DNA from: Chamaecrista fasciculata
Taxonomy: Eukaryota; Streptophyta; Magnoliopsida; Fabales; Fabaceae
Length of the DNA stretch: 64,000 nt
Assembly: GCA_003254925.1 (NCBI GenBank)
Contig: QANZ01021853.1
Location: forward strand, 18,505-82,504
Direction: 5' to 3'
The notes beneath the pieces were generated by a model, which was not told where the DNA came from, did no database searches, and saw only the letters and a list, made by a program, of their open reading frames with translations. The position numbers and the translations under genes were made by a program. Numbering within the stretch: position 1 is the first letter of the stretch; each line of letters begins with the position of its first letter. This document shows, piece after piece, positions 26,459 through 39,666 of this stretch.

Positions 26459-28202
26459 ATTAAGATTTTAACTGAATTTGTCCAAAAACACAACTTCTTC
26501 TTCTAGCGTCTCCCCCCTCTCTCTCATCAAATTCAAGTTCAAGGGATGTGAAACCAAATTCAAATCGATTTACTCGCCTGTTTGATCTATCACCTCTGCA
26601 CATAGGTAATAGATAGGATTCTCACTCCCACACTTTTTCTCTATCCAAATATACAAAAGATATGTGTATCTTGTTGTATATTACTAGCATGCATATAATC
26701 CTCCCATATACACATTTTTCCAACATAAATATATATATATCCTCTACATCTCTTCTCAACGAGCACATATCTATACTATATTATATGTCTGAGAGGCTTT
26801 TTGGTAGTTAGTATTTTATAACTATAATCTAAAAAAAATATTTTACTCATATTACTTGAAAAAACAAATTCCCACGTCCATACATTTAATTAAATTATAA
26901 ATGCCTTAAATTATAATACATAGCCACGTAATGAAACTCCCACGTCATGCAAATGAGATTTAAGTCCCAAAAGCGGCGATGAGGGCACATTAGGATTAGG
27001 GAGTAATGAGGTCCCATCATATTCTCAATTTACATTGGGAATTGGCAGTGAAGCGAATAGGTGTGATTTGCCGAGTTTGAGAGTTCTTAATAGATCGATG
27101 CCATTAAAGAATCATCAACTACTATGCAAGTTTCTGAGTGTTTTTGCAACATATGGCCACATCCAATCACCTATTTCATTTCATGCTTTTGAAATTTCTT
27201 TGTCGATAATTTTGACAGGCCGATTTGATTTTTTTTTTTTTAAATTTGATCAATGTGGACTGTGGAGGGTAATTTATATATATTACAATTCATATGTTGA
27301 TGTTTACTTCTTTAGTTTAACNAGTGTTAAAGAAGACCCTTAATTATAAAATATTTAATAGAAAAAATAATTTATGTTGATTGATTTAAAACAGCTAAGC
27401 ATGGTAAATTGGATTTAAGTACATAGAATTGTTTATAATGAATCCCCAAACAATACAGCCAGATATGAATGGCATATGAGACGAACTAAATGAAGTATGA
27501 ACAGACAATACCCTTGAAACTCTCAATTTATCATAAATGAATGCATATGAAGTAATGAAAACATGTTACATCTAATTTATCAAAAATATCTAAGAGACAC
27601 TAGCAATCTAGTATGGTAGGAATTTGTCAACTTTTAATCAAAGTTTGATTTTTGGCTTTGGATATAATGATTTTTTTTTAAATTACTCTATTTGGTTCAC
27701 AATATATGCTATAATTTGATAAGTGTGCACAGATTAAAAAAATGGTTAGTTTACATTAAATTTAGTAAAATATAAGGTAAAAGACTATATTACCCTTATT
27801 TATTCTTTTCTATTTTCAAAGGGTATTTATTATTAAGAGAGAATATGTAGGGATAAAATTGTGAAAAAATAGTTAATATTTTCTTGATTTTGTAAAAAAT
27901 CAGATATTTTGAAATATAAAAATTTCCTAAACTATAACAGATATTGTGAACCAAAAAGAGTATTAAACTAATAATTTTATCTATCGAGATACTTACAAGC
28001 TAGCGAAAAAATTCATCATTATTATCGCTGATATATATCATGTGTAACATTTAATTTTTTTAGAAAAAATCCAATTTACCAAAAAAATAAAACATTAACA
28101 TTTTAATATAGTGACAAAGAGTACAAGTCTAGAACACAAAAAAGAATTTTAATTATTTGCTCTCAATGTAAATAAAATTAATCTTCACATAAGTTATTAA
28201 TA
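26459..28202. other. gene-poor intergenic DNA with Helitron-like 5' end and a TIR MITE
   Basis: At 26770 the plus strand reads A then TCTATACTATATTATATG, a Helitron 5' terminus like that at 25624; its 3' end was not found. A short MITE is at about 27682-27965. A frame of 102 codons at 27035-27343 has no recognisable domain and crosses an N, so I do not call a gene. Confidence 0.45.
27682..27965. mobile_element. short TIR MITE
   Basis: tactctatttggttcacaat at the left is mirrored by attgtgaaccaaaaagagta at the right. The interior is AT-rich and non-coding. No target duplication is clear, so the superfamily is open. Confidence 0.6.
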
Positions 28203-28485
28203 CTAGGGGCTTTCTGTGTCCTAACGAGCACGAAAATATGTATGTAACGTTTGATTTGACATTTGTAGTTATTCAATGATTAAATAGTATATTTCTATTA
28301 TTTAAGAACTAAATGTTAGGAGTGTAAAAGTTAAAAAATCAAATAATAAGTTTTCATTTTCTTAAATCTCATTTTACTACTTTCTTAAAAGATCAAATTC
28401 CACATGTTTATTTTTATTTTTTATTTTTTAATTTAATTATTTTTGACCAACCAAAAACACCCTCATACACATAATATAGTATAAA
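28203..28485 (-). mobile_element. small Helitron relative
   Basis: On the minus strand it begins TTTATACTATATTATGTG (the first C changed to T) and ends in CCCCTAG next to a host T. It shares tttttgaccaacca and actaggggct with the 25228-25624 element. 283 bp. Confidence 0.6.
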
Positions 28486-28544
28486 TAAATAAACAGGAGA
28501 TACATATGGTNGTATAGATATATATACTTCCACATATCCGTTGG

Positions 28545-28740
28545 TAGGGGTGTCAAACGGGCCAGGCCCGCAATGGGCCCGCCTCTTGGCGGGCTGGGGC
28601 GGGCCAACCCGTTTAAAAATAGGCTTCGAAAACTATGCTCGCGGACCGCCCGTCAAAGCCCGCGGGCTAAACGGGATGGTCCGCGGGCTTTTTTTATTTT
28701 GCTAAAACTGTATTTTTTTTTTGGCTAAATTTTTTTTTTN
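28545..28740. mobile_element. one end of a GC-rich TIR element, cut near an N
   Basis: taggggtgtcaaacgggcc at 28545 followed by gggcccgcc, cggaccgcccg and ccgcgggc phrases looks like the GC-rich terminus of a hAT-like element. The other end is not found; an N at 28740 and poly(T) suggest a local assembly join. Confidence 0.45.
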
Positions 28741-30108
28741 GATGCACGAAGCATGCTCCACAGATTTATGGATTTATATTCCCAGGGAGTTTTATTAGTG
28801 GTTAGAATTTTTGTTCAGTCTCTCTGTCTCTGCATTTTACACTTATTTCTGTGATACATCCGTTGTGTATATGAATATATTTCTTGGATAAATTTAACTG
28901 AGTTGTTCCAGTATAATAGAGATGCTTTGAAGGTACATGTATAATTTGGACTGTAATATAACTTATACAAGTATTTGACACTGTCACTTTGCTTGACCCC
29001 AATGTGTAGTGCAATATTATCTTCCATCTATCGGCTGTGCTTTATAGTTAATAACTCTAGGAAAATTTTGTACCTTAAGGGTAGATACTTAGACTAGGAT
29101 CAATCTATTCCTTTCTGCGTTTCTTTTTTTTTTTTTACTTTTCAGATTTTATACCTTTATAAAGTACTACTTGTTCTGTATTATAAATGTAAGTAAGGGT
29201 TTTCTGTATTATTGCAGTACAAAGCATTCTGAAGGGTCTTAAAACTAAGCTAGCGTTAGCTACTGCAGAAAATTAAAACAGTCATACATATATATATTCT
29301 TTATGCTTTAAGGGTCTTCTTTATGGTTCTTTTGATGCACAAGAGAAAATTAAGAAAGGAAGTTAGCTACGACAGAGCTATCAAGGCCTGTTATTGACGA
29401 ATTTACAAGAATAGCCTCCACCCACACTGAATTTTTAAGTTTTATAATTAATACTTATTTTTGGTTTTGGAAGAAATTAAGAATCAGAGGAGGGTGAGAT
29501 GGTGTGAAGCTTTTAGGTATGAGTTGTCAACATAATAGCCACACATATAGATGTAAATGGTGAGAACAAGATTAATATTTGATTCATGTATGCTTTCCCC
29601 AAACGTAGGGAAGTAATTATTCAAGGACCCCACCACCCATTAGTGTTTAATTTCAGTGCACTAATACAATCATACAATAAACTAGTGACTCAGACAAATA
29701 TATTCTTATATTATATATTAAACTTCATGTTCCTCCCTATATATGTCACCAATTTAGCTTTTCACATAGTTCCTTTGTATTACAAGAATTGTTTGTNTTT
29801 TTTAAAATAATAGTAGAAATTGCTAACACATTTTTTTTCTTTCTTAATTGTGTCACTCTATGGCATGGCATGTGTAATTCTGATGCAACATTAGGTAGTG
29901 GGGACTGTTGGTCAGTGTCACTACTTCACTGACTTGGGTTGGTGCAATTTTTACTCTTCACTTGCAGCTTTCAATGTCCACATACACAATTACATATTCT
30001 AGCTTTTAATTTATCTGCCATCTCTAGCTCGTGTTTTATATTGGTTTGGATTTTCTTGAAAAACTTAATTATATAGAATAGTTGTTATTCTTTTTGTTAT
30101 TATTATTA
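28741..30108. other. intergenic, no gene seen
   Basis: AT-rich DNA with no recognised domain in any frame and no bounded transposon. It is less repetitive than its surroundings. Confidence 0.5.
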
Positions 30109-30488
30109 GGCTAAATTGTATTAAGATCCCCGGAGTTTTAGGTCGATGACAGAAAACATTCATGGTTTTAAAATTTGATAGACAAATCCCTTGAGTTTTC
30201 AATTTTGTTCACTTAGAACTTTTGAGTTTTAAAACTTGATAAATAGACCCTATGAGTTTTCAGTTTTGTTCACTTAGGACCCTTGAACTTTACAAAAAGT
30301 GAGGCTATTTAAAGGTTCTAAATGAGCAAAAGTTGAAAGCTTAGGGGTCTATTTGTCAAATTTTAAAATTTAGAGGTCCTAAGTGAACAAATGTGAAAAT
30401 TTAGGGAGTCTTTTTGTCAAGTTTTGAAATTCATGAGTTTTTTTTTGCTCTCGACCTAAAACTCATGAGATCTTAATGTAATTTAACC
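30109..30488. mobile_element. MULE-type fold-back MITE, perfect 9-bp TSD
   Basis: ggctaaattgtattaagatc at the left is mirrored by gatcttaatgtaatttaacc at the right. Inner ttgagttttcaattttgttc phrases also pair. The flanking ttattatta is perfect (30100-30108 and 30489-30497). Confidence 0.85.
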
Positions 30489-32412
30489 TTATTATTATAT
30501 AGTATACACTTGGAGTGGTTTAGATGTGAGTATGTGACAATAATTATCTCATGGAAGAAGTCTAAATATAGAACCAAATCATAATTGAATTATGATTATT
30601 GGACATGTTTTATTATGAGTTAAAAAAATAGAATTGCGTTTTTGCTAACCATTATAATTTTAGTCTAGCGGTAAGCACTTGATTCTACAACTAGTATCAA
30701 AGCCACGATTATGCACTTGATTCCCATAAGGACAATTGCAAAGGGAGAAATTGTTCGCTAGAGATGTTAATAATTATCTCATGACAGAAGCTTTTAATAA
30801 TAAATTTAGTTGCATGCTAACTTAAGAAAATAAAGTTACATTCTTAATAATAAATTTAGTTTTTAGTATAGTGATAAAAGCTTAATCTTACAAGTTGAAA
30901 ATAAAAGAAAAGAAAGAACCCACTTAATGACATAATCTTATTACACGTTATTCAACCAAACCAAACCCCTTCACTACAGTACTGTGCTATTGCAGATGCC
31001 ATGGTGCTGCAGGCGCAGGCATTTCACTAACCAATGCCTTGCAAAACAGACACATTTTCATTCTTTCTTTTTTATCTTCTTTATTTTTTTTTTTTAATAA
31101 TTAAAAAAAGAATGGTATGGAAATGTGAAAGAAAGAAATCAGGTGAAGATGGGTTAAATAAAGAGGGTGATCAGACTCAGATATCTCAGAAAGCATCACA
31201 GTATATTTGAGCATCTTTTATTTGTCTATCCAATATCAATGTTACATATTGATGAGGAAGATGATCTCTCATTTCATAGTAGGAAGGAAAATTCAACATT
31301 TCAAAGATTTGACTCTTAAATGAAGAAACAAGTTTTGCAGTCATGGAGGACACAATATAAAGTGTACGTACATGATCAATATGATACTACTGGGATGGGA
31401 CAGTATGTTTTTGTACTATATATGTTTTTTTTATAAAAAACTATTTGTACTTCAGAATGGTAAAATTGCCCTAGATTTGTATGTTCCTTAATTTTATGTT
31501 GAGAAAGAATTAAACAAGATCTTGTATTTATCAAAAAGGGAAAACAAAAGAGACAAAAATTCATTTATGCAGGAATTAAGAAAAGATTTGACATGTAGAA
31601 TTTAAATGCATTTAATGTCAACCTTTATCAAATGACAAGCTTGAAATGCCTACATTAGCATTGAGAATAGGCACTTCTTTTAGTGTGATTGGAACACAAG
31701 TTTATCACGTGGCAAGAAACTAATATTTTCTACTGAATCCAAACAACATTAGTTACTCCAGCCACCAAAAAAAAAAAACNTAGGTATATTATTGGCAATC
31801 CATCCATAAAATCAATATTGATAAACCCAAGTGTTATTTTTTTTTGATACACAAGTGTTTATAGGTATATTTTCTTTTATAAACCCAAGTGTTTAAATTG
31901 CCTTGTATGTAGGCACTAAGCAAGTTTATTAATATACAAAGTTTTCTTCTTTAATTCATTTCACTTCACCTCTTACTTCCAAGCAAAACATATATTATAG
32001 TCAAAGAAACAACGGCTACCCAAAATCCAAATAAATGTATTAAGAAATCTAAATATGAACAATCAATCCAATGACTGAGGCATGGGTTTTGAACACAGAA
32101 CAAAAGTTTATCTGCTAAGTACTCTTATTGCATTGGCCCCTAATATAAGTTACAACAAATGTTACAAATCAATGGAAAATCCATCCAAAAATTATTGATA
32201 GTTCCTCTCAATTTTATTCCATCTGCAATGTGTAGGACTATGAACAGCCATGCTATACAATAAAAAATCAAAATTTTCAAATATGGAGAGGAAAATGCCA
32301 TCCTTTGTATTATTTCCAAAAGGGTATCTTGGGCAGGGTGACACAATATTTTGAACCTATCTTCCTATGATTTAGTCTTTGGAAGCCTCAATTCTCAAGG
32401 CTCTTGAACAAA
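30489..32412. other. intergenic downstream of the phosphofructokinase gene
   Basis: No gene is recognised. A tRNA A-box-like tagtctagcggtaagc sits at 30661, but no B box follows at proper spacing. The last few hundred bases before 32413 would include the PFK 3' UTR. Confidence 0.5.
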
Positions 32413-35400
32413 TTAAGAATCATGAAAGTCAGGTTGGCCAGTCGAAGTTAAGCATCGATGCCACATTCGGCTGTTAGGATCCACCAACCTAGAGTGAGCT
32501 ATTACTTCTGGAATGGGAAGGTAAGCATAGTGAGTGTTACATATGCCTACTGTAATGCCACTAAATCCAGCAAAAGCACCATGAACCTACAAAAGCCATG
32601 ATAAATCAATATCAAATATATAGTTAACTAACAGCTACAGACATATGTTCTATAAGATCTGTATATATAGAGAGAGTGAGAGACTGACAGCATTTTGTCC
32701 GAGTACAGTGCAAAGAATTCCATCTGATGCATTTGCTCGACATGCACGGATCATGTAAGTCGGATCAATATATTTCACATCGGCGTGAACACCAATCTCC
32801 CTGAAATATTTTTTAGTCTGAAATATACCAATTGTTAGCACAAAGTGTTTCCTTGACAATATACTCTTAGTAATGACAACTATCTACGTAATTCTTCACA
32901 ACTGGGGTAGGTAATTTTAATCAGGATTATTTCCAATTTTCCATTCTTAAGAAAAGAACATCATTGTGCAAAACAAAATGCTCAAGAACACGTCCGAAAT
33001 ATATAGTCAAATTTTGATTATTTTGACCAAAAACACATGGTGATAAAGCAGTTTTAATGCACGCATCAGCTTTTTATTTTGGCCAAGTTATGCGAGTAAG
33101 GATGAAGAAAATGAAGAAATATATATATTTTAAGAGCTTTGGTATAACTGAAAGTATCCAGGCTTCTTTGACAAGGTGGTAGTCAAGAAACTTGCTTTTT
33201 CTTTCATTAAATTTTATCATGCTTAGAGTGAAGAGCCACTTTTATACAGCAAGTTAAAAACCTCTAGAAGCTACCATTTACACCAGAAAAAGATTTACAG
33301 TTTTGACTTTTGATGCAGTTGCATGCCAAATCGATAAGTGAAATTCACACCAATGAATCAAGATCAAAGGCATAGGGTCCAAATCTGGAAATATTAACTG
33401 GTTAATTTACAAAGATATTGTTTCATTAATCTTTTTATTCTAGCCAGCCTAGACTTGCTTCCCTGTTTGTTTTATCAAACATTTGAACTGGATATATCAA
33501 ATATTCAAATTCCGCAATGTATAAATCTATTTTCTCATTGAGTCAAGTAATCACAAACCTCTTGTTGAATGTGTACACCAATGTCTCCAAATACAACATT
33601 CCCTGAAGCATCAGTCGCATTAGTCTTTTGAAGTAAATTCTGCAATAAGAATAAATATTAGCAATAATTTAGTAGCAAATAATAATACTATGGTATTGAG
33701 TTCCCTTAGCTTAAATAAGATTAAGAACTTGATAAGGTAGATTTATTAATCAACATCCCAATGATCACATAATCTAATTTACCTGTCCAGCTCCCTCGGC
33801 CACACAGAGTACAGCTGACCCTTTTGTTTGTAAGAGGTACTTGAGATGATGCAAAACTCCATGAGGTCCATGCAAATTGAAAGGAACCTAGAACCACACC
33901 CAAAAACTCATATTAGACAACTATGATAATGACTAAAAAAGAAAATGATAAATGCAACCAGTTATTATATATACCTCAGGAATCAAGCATATGTCAATCT
34001 GACCACTAGCTAGAGATGCATGCATTGCTATAAAGCCACTGCTGCGTCCCATCAATTTCACAACTCCAATTCCATGATACGCACTATGTGCCTAAGCAAG
34101 ATGGAGAATGAGATGTAAATATTTCAATATTTACCAACTTGAAACCTTCACCAAATAGAGCCAACTTCACTTGGAATAATAAAATAATCTTACCTCTATG
34201 TATGCAGAATTTATTGCTCTTTGTGCTTCTTCAACAGCAGTATCAAAGCCAAAAGTTTTGTCCATCAATAAAATGTCATTGTCAATGGTTTTAGGCACTC
34301 CAACTACAGCTACCTTAAGCTTTCTTTTCCGACACTGAAAGTAAAAGATTGTATAATTCATCAAAGAAAAAACAGAAACATATAGTTTTGCTGAACAAGC
34401 TAGGAACTTAGATCGGTATATAAATATAAATGAAGATCCTTCTATGTCACTAGGGCACATTTGTCCAGACACTATAAATGTCTGGTTTCAAGTCGAAACT
34501 GAGTAATTCAGAAAGAAAAGATAGATTAAATCTAAAAAGCTGATAATCAAAACTTTTTCTATGAATTAGTGCACAATATATGGCCAAGATATACATACCA
34601 CCAAAAAAACAGGATCATCGCAGCACAAAAGCATTAGTGTAAAGAGCTAATACAAGGCTTAAGGATTAAATACCTCGTTGTGAATTGCATTGGCACCAGC
34701 ATGAGTACCATTTCCACCCAACACAAAAAGCATGTTAATTCCTCTCTCCTGAAATCAATAATATGCATACATTAGATGATGACGCAGGGAATATACCATC
34801 TAATTCAATATCAACAAATTATACCGAAGCAAAACATCATTTAGCTTGTCAATATAGTGGATCATTCATTTACCATCAAACTATCCACAATGTCACTGAC
34901 ACTAGGTCCTCCTCTTGAAACTCCTAACAAGCTTCCACCAGATAGATGAATATTCTGAACAACTTTCCTTGATAACTGAGAATAAAAATCCCAATATAAT
35001 ACAGTTAAAAATTATGAAAAAGAACTTTAATTTCTTAAAGACTTTAGTACTTTACAACAATAGATGACTAAAATTAAGTAAAATAATAATTAGACCAACA
35101 TCAGCAGGGAGAATAGCAAGAGTTTACCGGCACTTCCGACAATTCTTGGTCAGAAAATCCACGATAACCAAAAGGAATCCCCACAATCTTTTTCACACCA
35201 TATATTTCAAGTGTGATTACAATCTGCAGCACATTCACATAAGCAGAGAACAGTTAGAAACTTGTACTAACCATAATAACAAGAACCAAGGTTATTATGG
35301 ATGCAAACTAGGAACATCCTTGAGTACAAATTACATAATGAAAAGGGAAAGCTTGGTTCTTGTTCTCTTTTCACAATGAAAAGGGAATGTTTCACACAAA

Positions 35401-36581
35401 ACAAAAAACATAAACAAACCTGTCTGATGACATCATTAAGACCAGGGCAGAGCCCTCCACAAGTTACAATAGCGGCCTTTACTTCTTCTGGTTTAAAGAA
35501 TATTTTTTCCCTGGGACCAGCTCGATGAACCCTGGAAAACATTTTAAACATTATTGGTAAAAATCAAAACTTAATAAAGAGAAAATAACATTGTAGGGAA
35601 AATAGTAGTCCAATGTATAGTAGAGTTCATCAAAATGATATCTTGCTCAAAAGGGGCAATGTATTCTCATTTACACAAACTTCCTCTTAATTTTAGCTTG
35701 AGAGACAATAGTATCCAATGCATAATCAGTTAACATAGGGCTGCATAAAATAGGGGAAGAAATTTCTTTACCATTGTTCTACCCAGTTACAACCAGGATC
35801 AATGCACTCAGCACCAGCAGATGTAGGTGAGGAATAACGTATTGTCTGAAAAGATCCAAGCAAACCGAAAATTAGCATTACCTCCTCCTCCATGTTATTT
35901 TTTCTTTATTTTCCTCAAGTGACAACATCTCAATATCCAATAGTTGAATGTCAATAATATTCAATAAACAGTGAATCAAGTAGTAACACTAACATGTGCC
36001 AACAAAGAGGACAAATTACTTCCTGATCCAAAATTAGATAAAAATAGAAGAAAATATGAAGAAAACATACCTTGAGCAGTACCCTGTCGTTGTTGTTGAT
36101 GTACCCATGCCACTCCTCATCTGAAGGATAATTTCCAGAAAAATCTCCAAGAATCGGAGTTCTGTTCCATAAACCACAACAAGTTCATACCCAAAAAAAA
36201 ACAACAAAACACAGATTCCACAATGCGTACCAATTAAGTCCAATAAGAAGCATTAAAACAACTAGCTAACCTCATCTTGAGACAGAAAGTAGAGGGAATT
36301 GGAACTTCATCATGGAAAACATCAGTAATATGAGGAAGTCTGAATCGTTCTTCGAAGTCGGCCTGAAACTTCAGCTTCCAATCAGGATCAGTGAAATCAA
36401 TGGAGCAAGTAGAAGAAGAAGAGCTCTGACTCTTGAGCGCAGAAAAGATGCGAGCTTTATAGGGTAAAGAAGAGGGCATGAATGTGGGGTAGCGAGAATT
36501 GGAAGAAGAAGAAGGAGAGAGTGAGATTCCATGGAAGCGAGGTAGGTGGGTCGTGCTGATCACGTGCGAAAAAACACCCAT
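32413..36581 (-). CDS. PFK2-like: ATP-dependent 6-phosphofructokinase, PFK2-type with N-terminal extension
   Basis: It phosphorylates fructose 6-phosphate to the 1,6-bisphosphate. Minus-strand exons: 36581-36271, 36161-36071, 35845-35772, 35531-35420, 35223-35128, 34975-34874, 34748-34674, 34334-34194, 34091-33975, 33887-33783, 33639-33559, 32817-32689, 32586-32413; all joins keep frame, 535 aa. Motifs: [14 protein letters not shown] (about 182-195), [10 protein letters not shown] (273-282), the catalytic PKTIDND (301-307), MGRSSGF (348-354), DPTYMIRA and a PDFHDS end. GGNG rather than GGDD fits ATP, not pyrophosphate, as donor. The core matches Arabidopsis PFK2 (about 444 aa, from memory), but about 75-90 Ser-rich residues precede it, resembling a plastid transit peptide. 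A Met at residue 34 is an alternative start. Confidence 0.95.
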
Positions 36582-36960
36582 CAAAGGCGAAAACAGAGTG
36601 AATCTACTGCAAAAGTGATTGAAAGAAAGGGATGCAAGAGTTGAAAGAAGAAGAAACGATCGGAGAAAACGAGGGAAGAAGAAGAAGAAGAAGAACAAGT
36701 GGGGGGTTATGAAAACGAGGATCCTCCTTATTTGAAAATAGTGAAAATTGAAAGTTGAAATTTTGCTGTGTGTTAGGTATTCAGTGTAGGTAACGGGTCT
36801 TGGAGGAGACGAAACATGAAAGATGAAGTCATGAAAATTGATTGAATCAACAATTTTGGGTTCTATTGTATCGCAAAACAGCATAGTCCCTATATATAAA
36901 GCCGGCCTCTCCAATGCTTCTCAAATCTCAATGGGAATAGGATTATTAGAATTCATATCG
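36582..36960 (-). promoter_or_regulatory. PFK promoter and leader
   Basis: On the minus strand a TATA-like CTTTATATATAGG lies at about 36902-36890, roughly 310 bases upstream of the ATG at 36581. The leader includes an AAC/TTC-rich stretch (about 36650-36690). The frame stays open upstream to 36914, but that overlaps the TATA region, so I do not extend the protein. Confidence 0.5.
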
Positions 36961-37021
36961 GATTTTGTTTTAATTTTATTTTGGTCCTCGAATTTTTCTA
37001 TTTGATTTATCTTTGATCCCA

Positions 37022-37562
37022 ATCAATATTGTTAAGATCTGAATTTAAATCTTAAGATCTTACGATTTATATAAATCGATCACAATCTTAAATAATATCT
37101 AAATTTACTAGGATTTTATGATTTTTATCGATTCTACGGTTTTATATATTATATCTTATGATTTTACATTTCATCGATCTTACGATTTTATTATTGATCC
37201 TACAATTTTATTAAATATGAAAACTCTTAAATAATTTTATGTTTATAAATAATTTTTATATTATTAATTAACAATTACGTTACATATATGTATATTTAAT
37301 GAAAAATCAAAAAAAAATTAAAAAAATAATAAAATGAATATATTTTGATGCATTCAAATTAATTAAGTGGTAAATATATTATTTTTATGAATAAAAGTTA
37401 TGTGTATATATTTAAAATATATTATATTACTTTAGATATATATATATATATATATGTTTTTTAAGGTTTGTAGGATCTTACGATCAATAATTTGATCTTA
37501 CAATTCAATCTATTTTATACCTCTTTCGATCTTAAGTAAGATCTTGATCTTGACAACATTGG
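37022..37562. mobile_element. hAT-like TIR element
   Basis: caatattgttaagatc at the left is mirrored by gatcttgacaacattg at the right. Subterminal repeats of cttacgattt and gatcttac type occur at both ends. The interior is very AT-rich. No clean 8-bp duplication was found. Confidence 0.6.
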
Positions 37563-38992
37563 TAATTCTATTTGATTTCTACTGTTTTATGTGAATTAAA
37601 CATTTTACTTAAACATTATCTATATCATGTATGTCTGAATTGTCTTAATAAATAAGTTGATAGAAATAAAAAAAAAAATCTTTCTTCTTAAAAAGAAAAA
37701 GCAATCACAAATTTATTTTCAATTTGTCAACTCACTTATTAAAACATGTATCAGAGAGAAATTGTTCATCTCAACCCTTCAATTAAGAGATATTGGTAGA
37801 AAGAGTAATGATAGAACAAATAGAAATGTTTAAGAATAAAAATAGAACGAAAAATAGTTTATAAACCAACATGAAATTTATGGTACCATTTAGGGACCAA
37901 AATGATATTTTGACCATCTTTTTTAATCAAAGAGTTCAAAAAGGATTAGATTTAGGTAAATCTTGTATATAATAGTTGATTAATGATAAGAAAAATCATA
38001 TAGAAGATATTTTGAAAATTTGTTACTCAATTTTAATATATAGATTTGATGACAAAGATCTAAAAGATTCTATCTAATTTTTTTTGGGCCAAAATCTATC
38101 TAATTTTTCTATGAGAAGAAAGATCAATTTAAATAGTAAATATTGTATACTCTATATTTATCTCCCTTTTCTAGTTTGTAATTTGTATCACTGCGTGAGG
38201 GCTTGAGAGGAAGATCTGTGTCTGTGAGATTGAGAAACTCGTTTATACTCAAAATCTTTCTTTTAGAACGTTCACTGTAGTCCAAATATATAATTTTTAA
38301 AAAACTTTAGGTCAAATAGTTATTTTGATCCTCAAATTATAAGGTTAGTTTCATTTTGATCATAACATTATTTTTTATTTTATTTTACTCCTCAAACTTT
38401 CAATTTATTCTACTAATAGTCTAAAATGTTATTCTTTCTACTTTCTACCGTTATTTTTAATTTGGATAAATTACTTTTATCTTATATGTATTTTAATAAG
38501 TGAATTAACATTAAAAAAAGCGGATTGATAAATAAAAACAACTTCTTTTTTAATAAAGTTAGAGATAAATTTGTAGTTAACTACAAATTTATTTAAATAA
38601 ATAAATGGAGATTGCCATGCCACGGGAGTATAAATTTATTTATACATTTTAGCTTTGTCAAATCATGATCCAATGAATCATGACACTAAACTTAGATATA
38701 AGTACAAGTTTTCTCAGCAAAGAAATAGATTTAATGAAATTAATTGCTTTACAAAAACAATAAATAAAATGCACTTGTGTTACCTTATTAATTCTGCTTA
38801 TAAGCTTATTGTAATGGAATTATGGAAGGCACTTTCGATGAAAGAATATGCCTCCCTCACCTCAGATTCGCATTTTCTTATAAAGTCACGAGGTGGCATA
38901 TATAGTATGTTTACTATTGTCACACCATATATAAGATTATTGTAAAAACAAGGCCTAAATAAAACTAACAGAGGCAAAAGTAAAATTTGTAA
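37563..38992. other. AT-rich intergenic DNA, no gene
   Basis: It contains scattered single arms of ggtcctcaaa-type fold-backs (37880-37920, 38325-38420). A 96-codon frame at 38655-38945 has no recognisable domain. Confidence 0.45.
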
Positions 38993-39480
38993 GGTAAAAG
39001 TATTGTAGGTATTTTAATGTATGGAGTCATTTTCAATTATACCTCAACGTTTTTTTTTTGTCAATTATAGCTCTAACGTTTCACATTTAAGTCAATTATA
39101 TTTCAACCATTAACTCTGTTAATGAAACTAACGGATTTTGCTAATGTGGCATTTTGTTTGTTTTAAGGTCCTTAAGCTTATATTATTTAGGAATCCTTCA
39201 TTTTTTTAGGATTTTTCTTTCACACGAGTCCCTAAATAATTACAGAACAATCCATAATATATGTTATCTTTAACGAACTGGTCCCTACAATTGAGAAACT
39301 TAAAAAATCTCTCTCCTTTGTTTTTCACAATTCCGACAACCACACATAAACTAGCCGGTGAGCCTCGAATACAGAGAAATCTAAAATTAATACTAATAGC
39401 TCTAGCTCCTGGCATTAACACAATCTTCGGTGGCGGCACCGTCGTGGTCGTCAAAATTGAGAAGTAAACTAACTTCAAAA
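38993..39480. mobile_element. MULE-like element sharing a gene-like interior with 1818-2511
   Basis: The left arm ggtaaaagtattgtaggta and then tcattttcaattatacctc matches the left arm at 1818. The interior (about 39200-39440) is the reverse complement of the interior near 2160-2340, including aattgtgaaaaacaaa and the phrase for NKGERFFKFLNCRDQF on the minus strand. The right arm is not clear. Confidence 0.55.
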
Positions 39481-39666
39481 TCAGAGAGGCAAAATGGAGA
39501 AAATGGATGAAACTCTGAGCCCAACTCACTTAAACTTAAAAAAAAAAAAATGAAAGTCAAGTTTTGGATGAAGTTTACTTTTAGTTTTGTTTCTAGAATC
39601 TTGTACTTTTTGGGCTTCAAAGATTTAATTTAGGTTGTTATTCAATAAGAGACTTGGATTCTAATT

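Noticed and set aside
27035..27343. 102-codon frame
   Set aside because: It crosses an N, has poly-Phe low complexity, and shows no domain or splice context.
30661..30780. Another tRNA-derived SINE
   Set aside because: Only an A-box-like word is seen; no B box at proper spacing, tail or duplication.
36582..36914. Upstream extension of the PFK frame to 36914
   Set aside because: It overlaps the TATA-like region, has low-complexity poly-Phe/Leu stretches and no family support.
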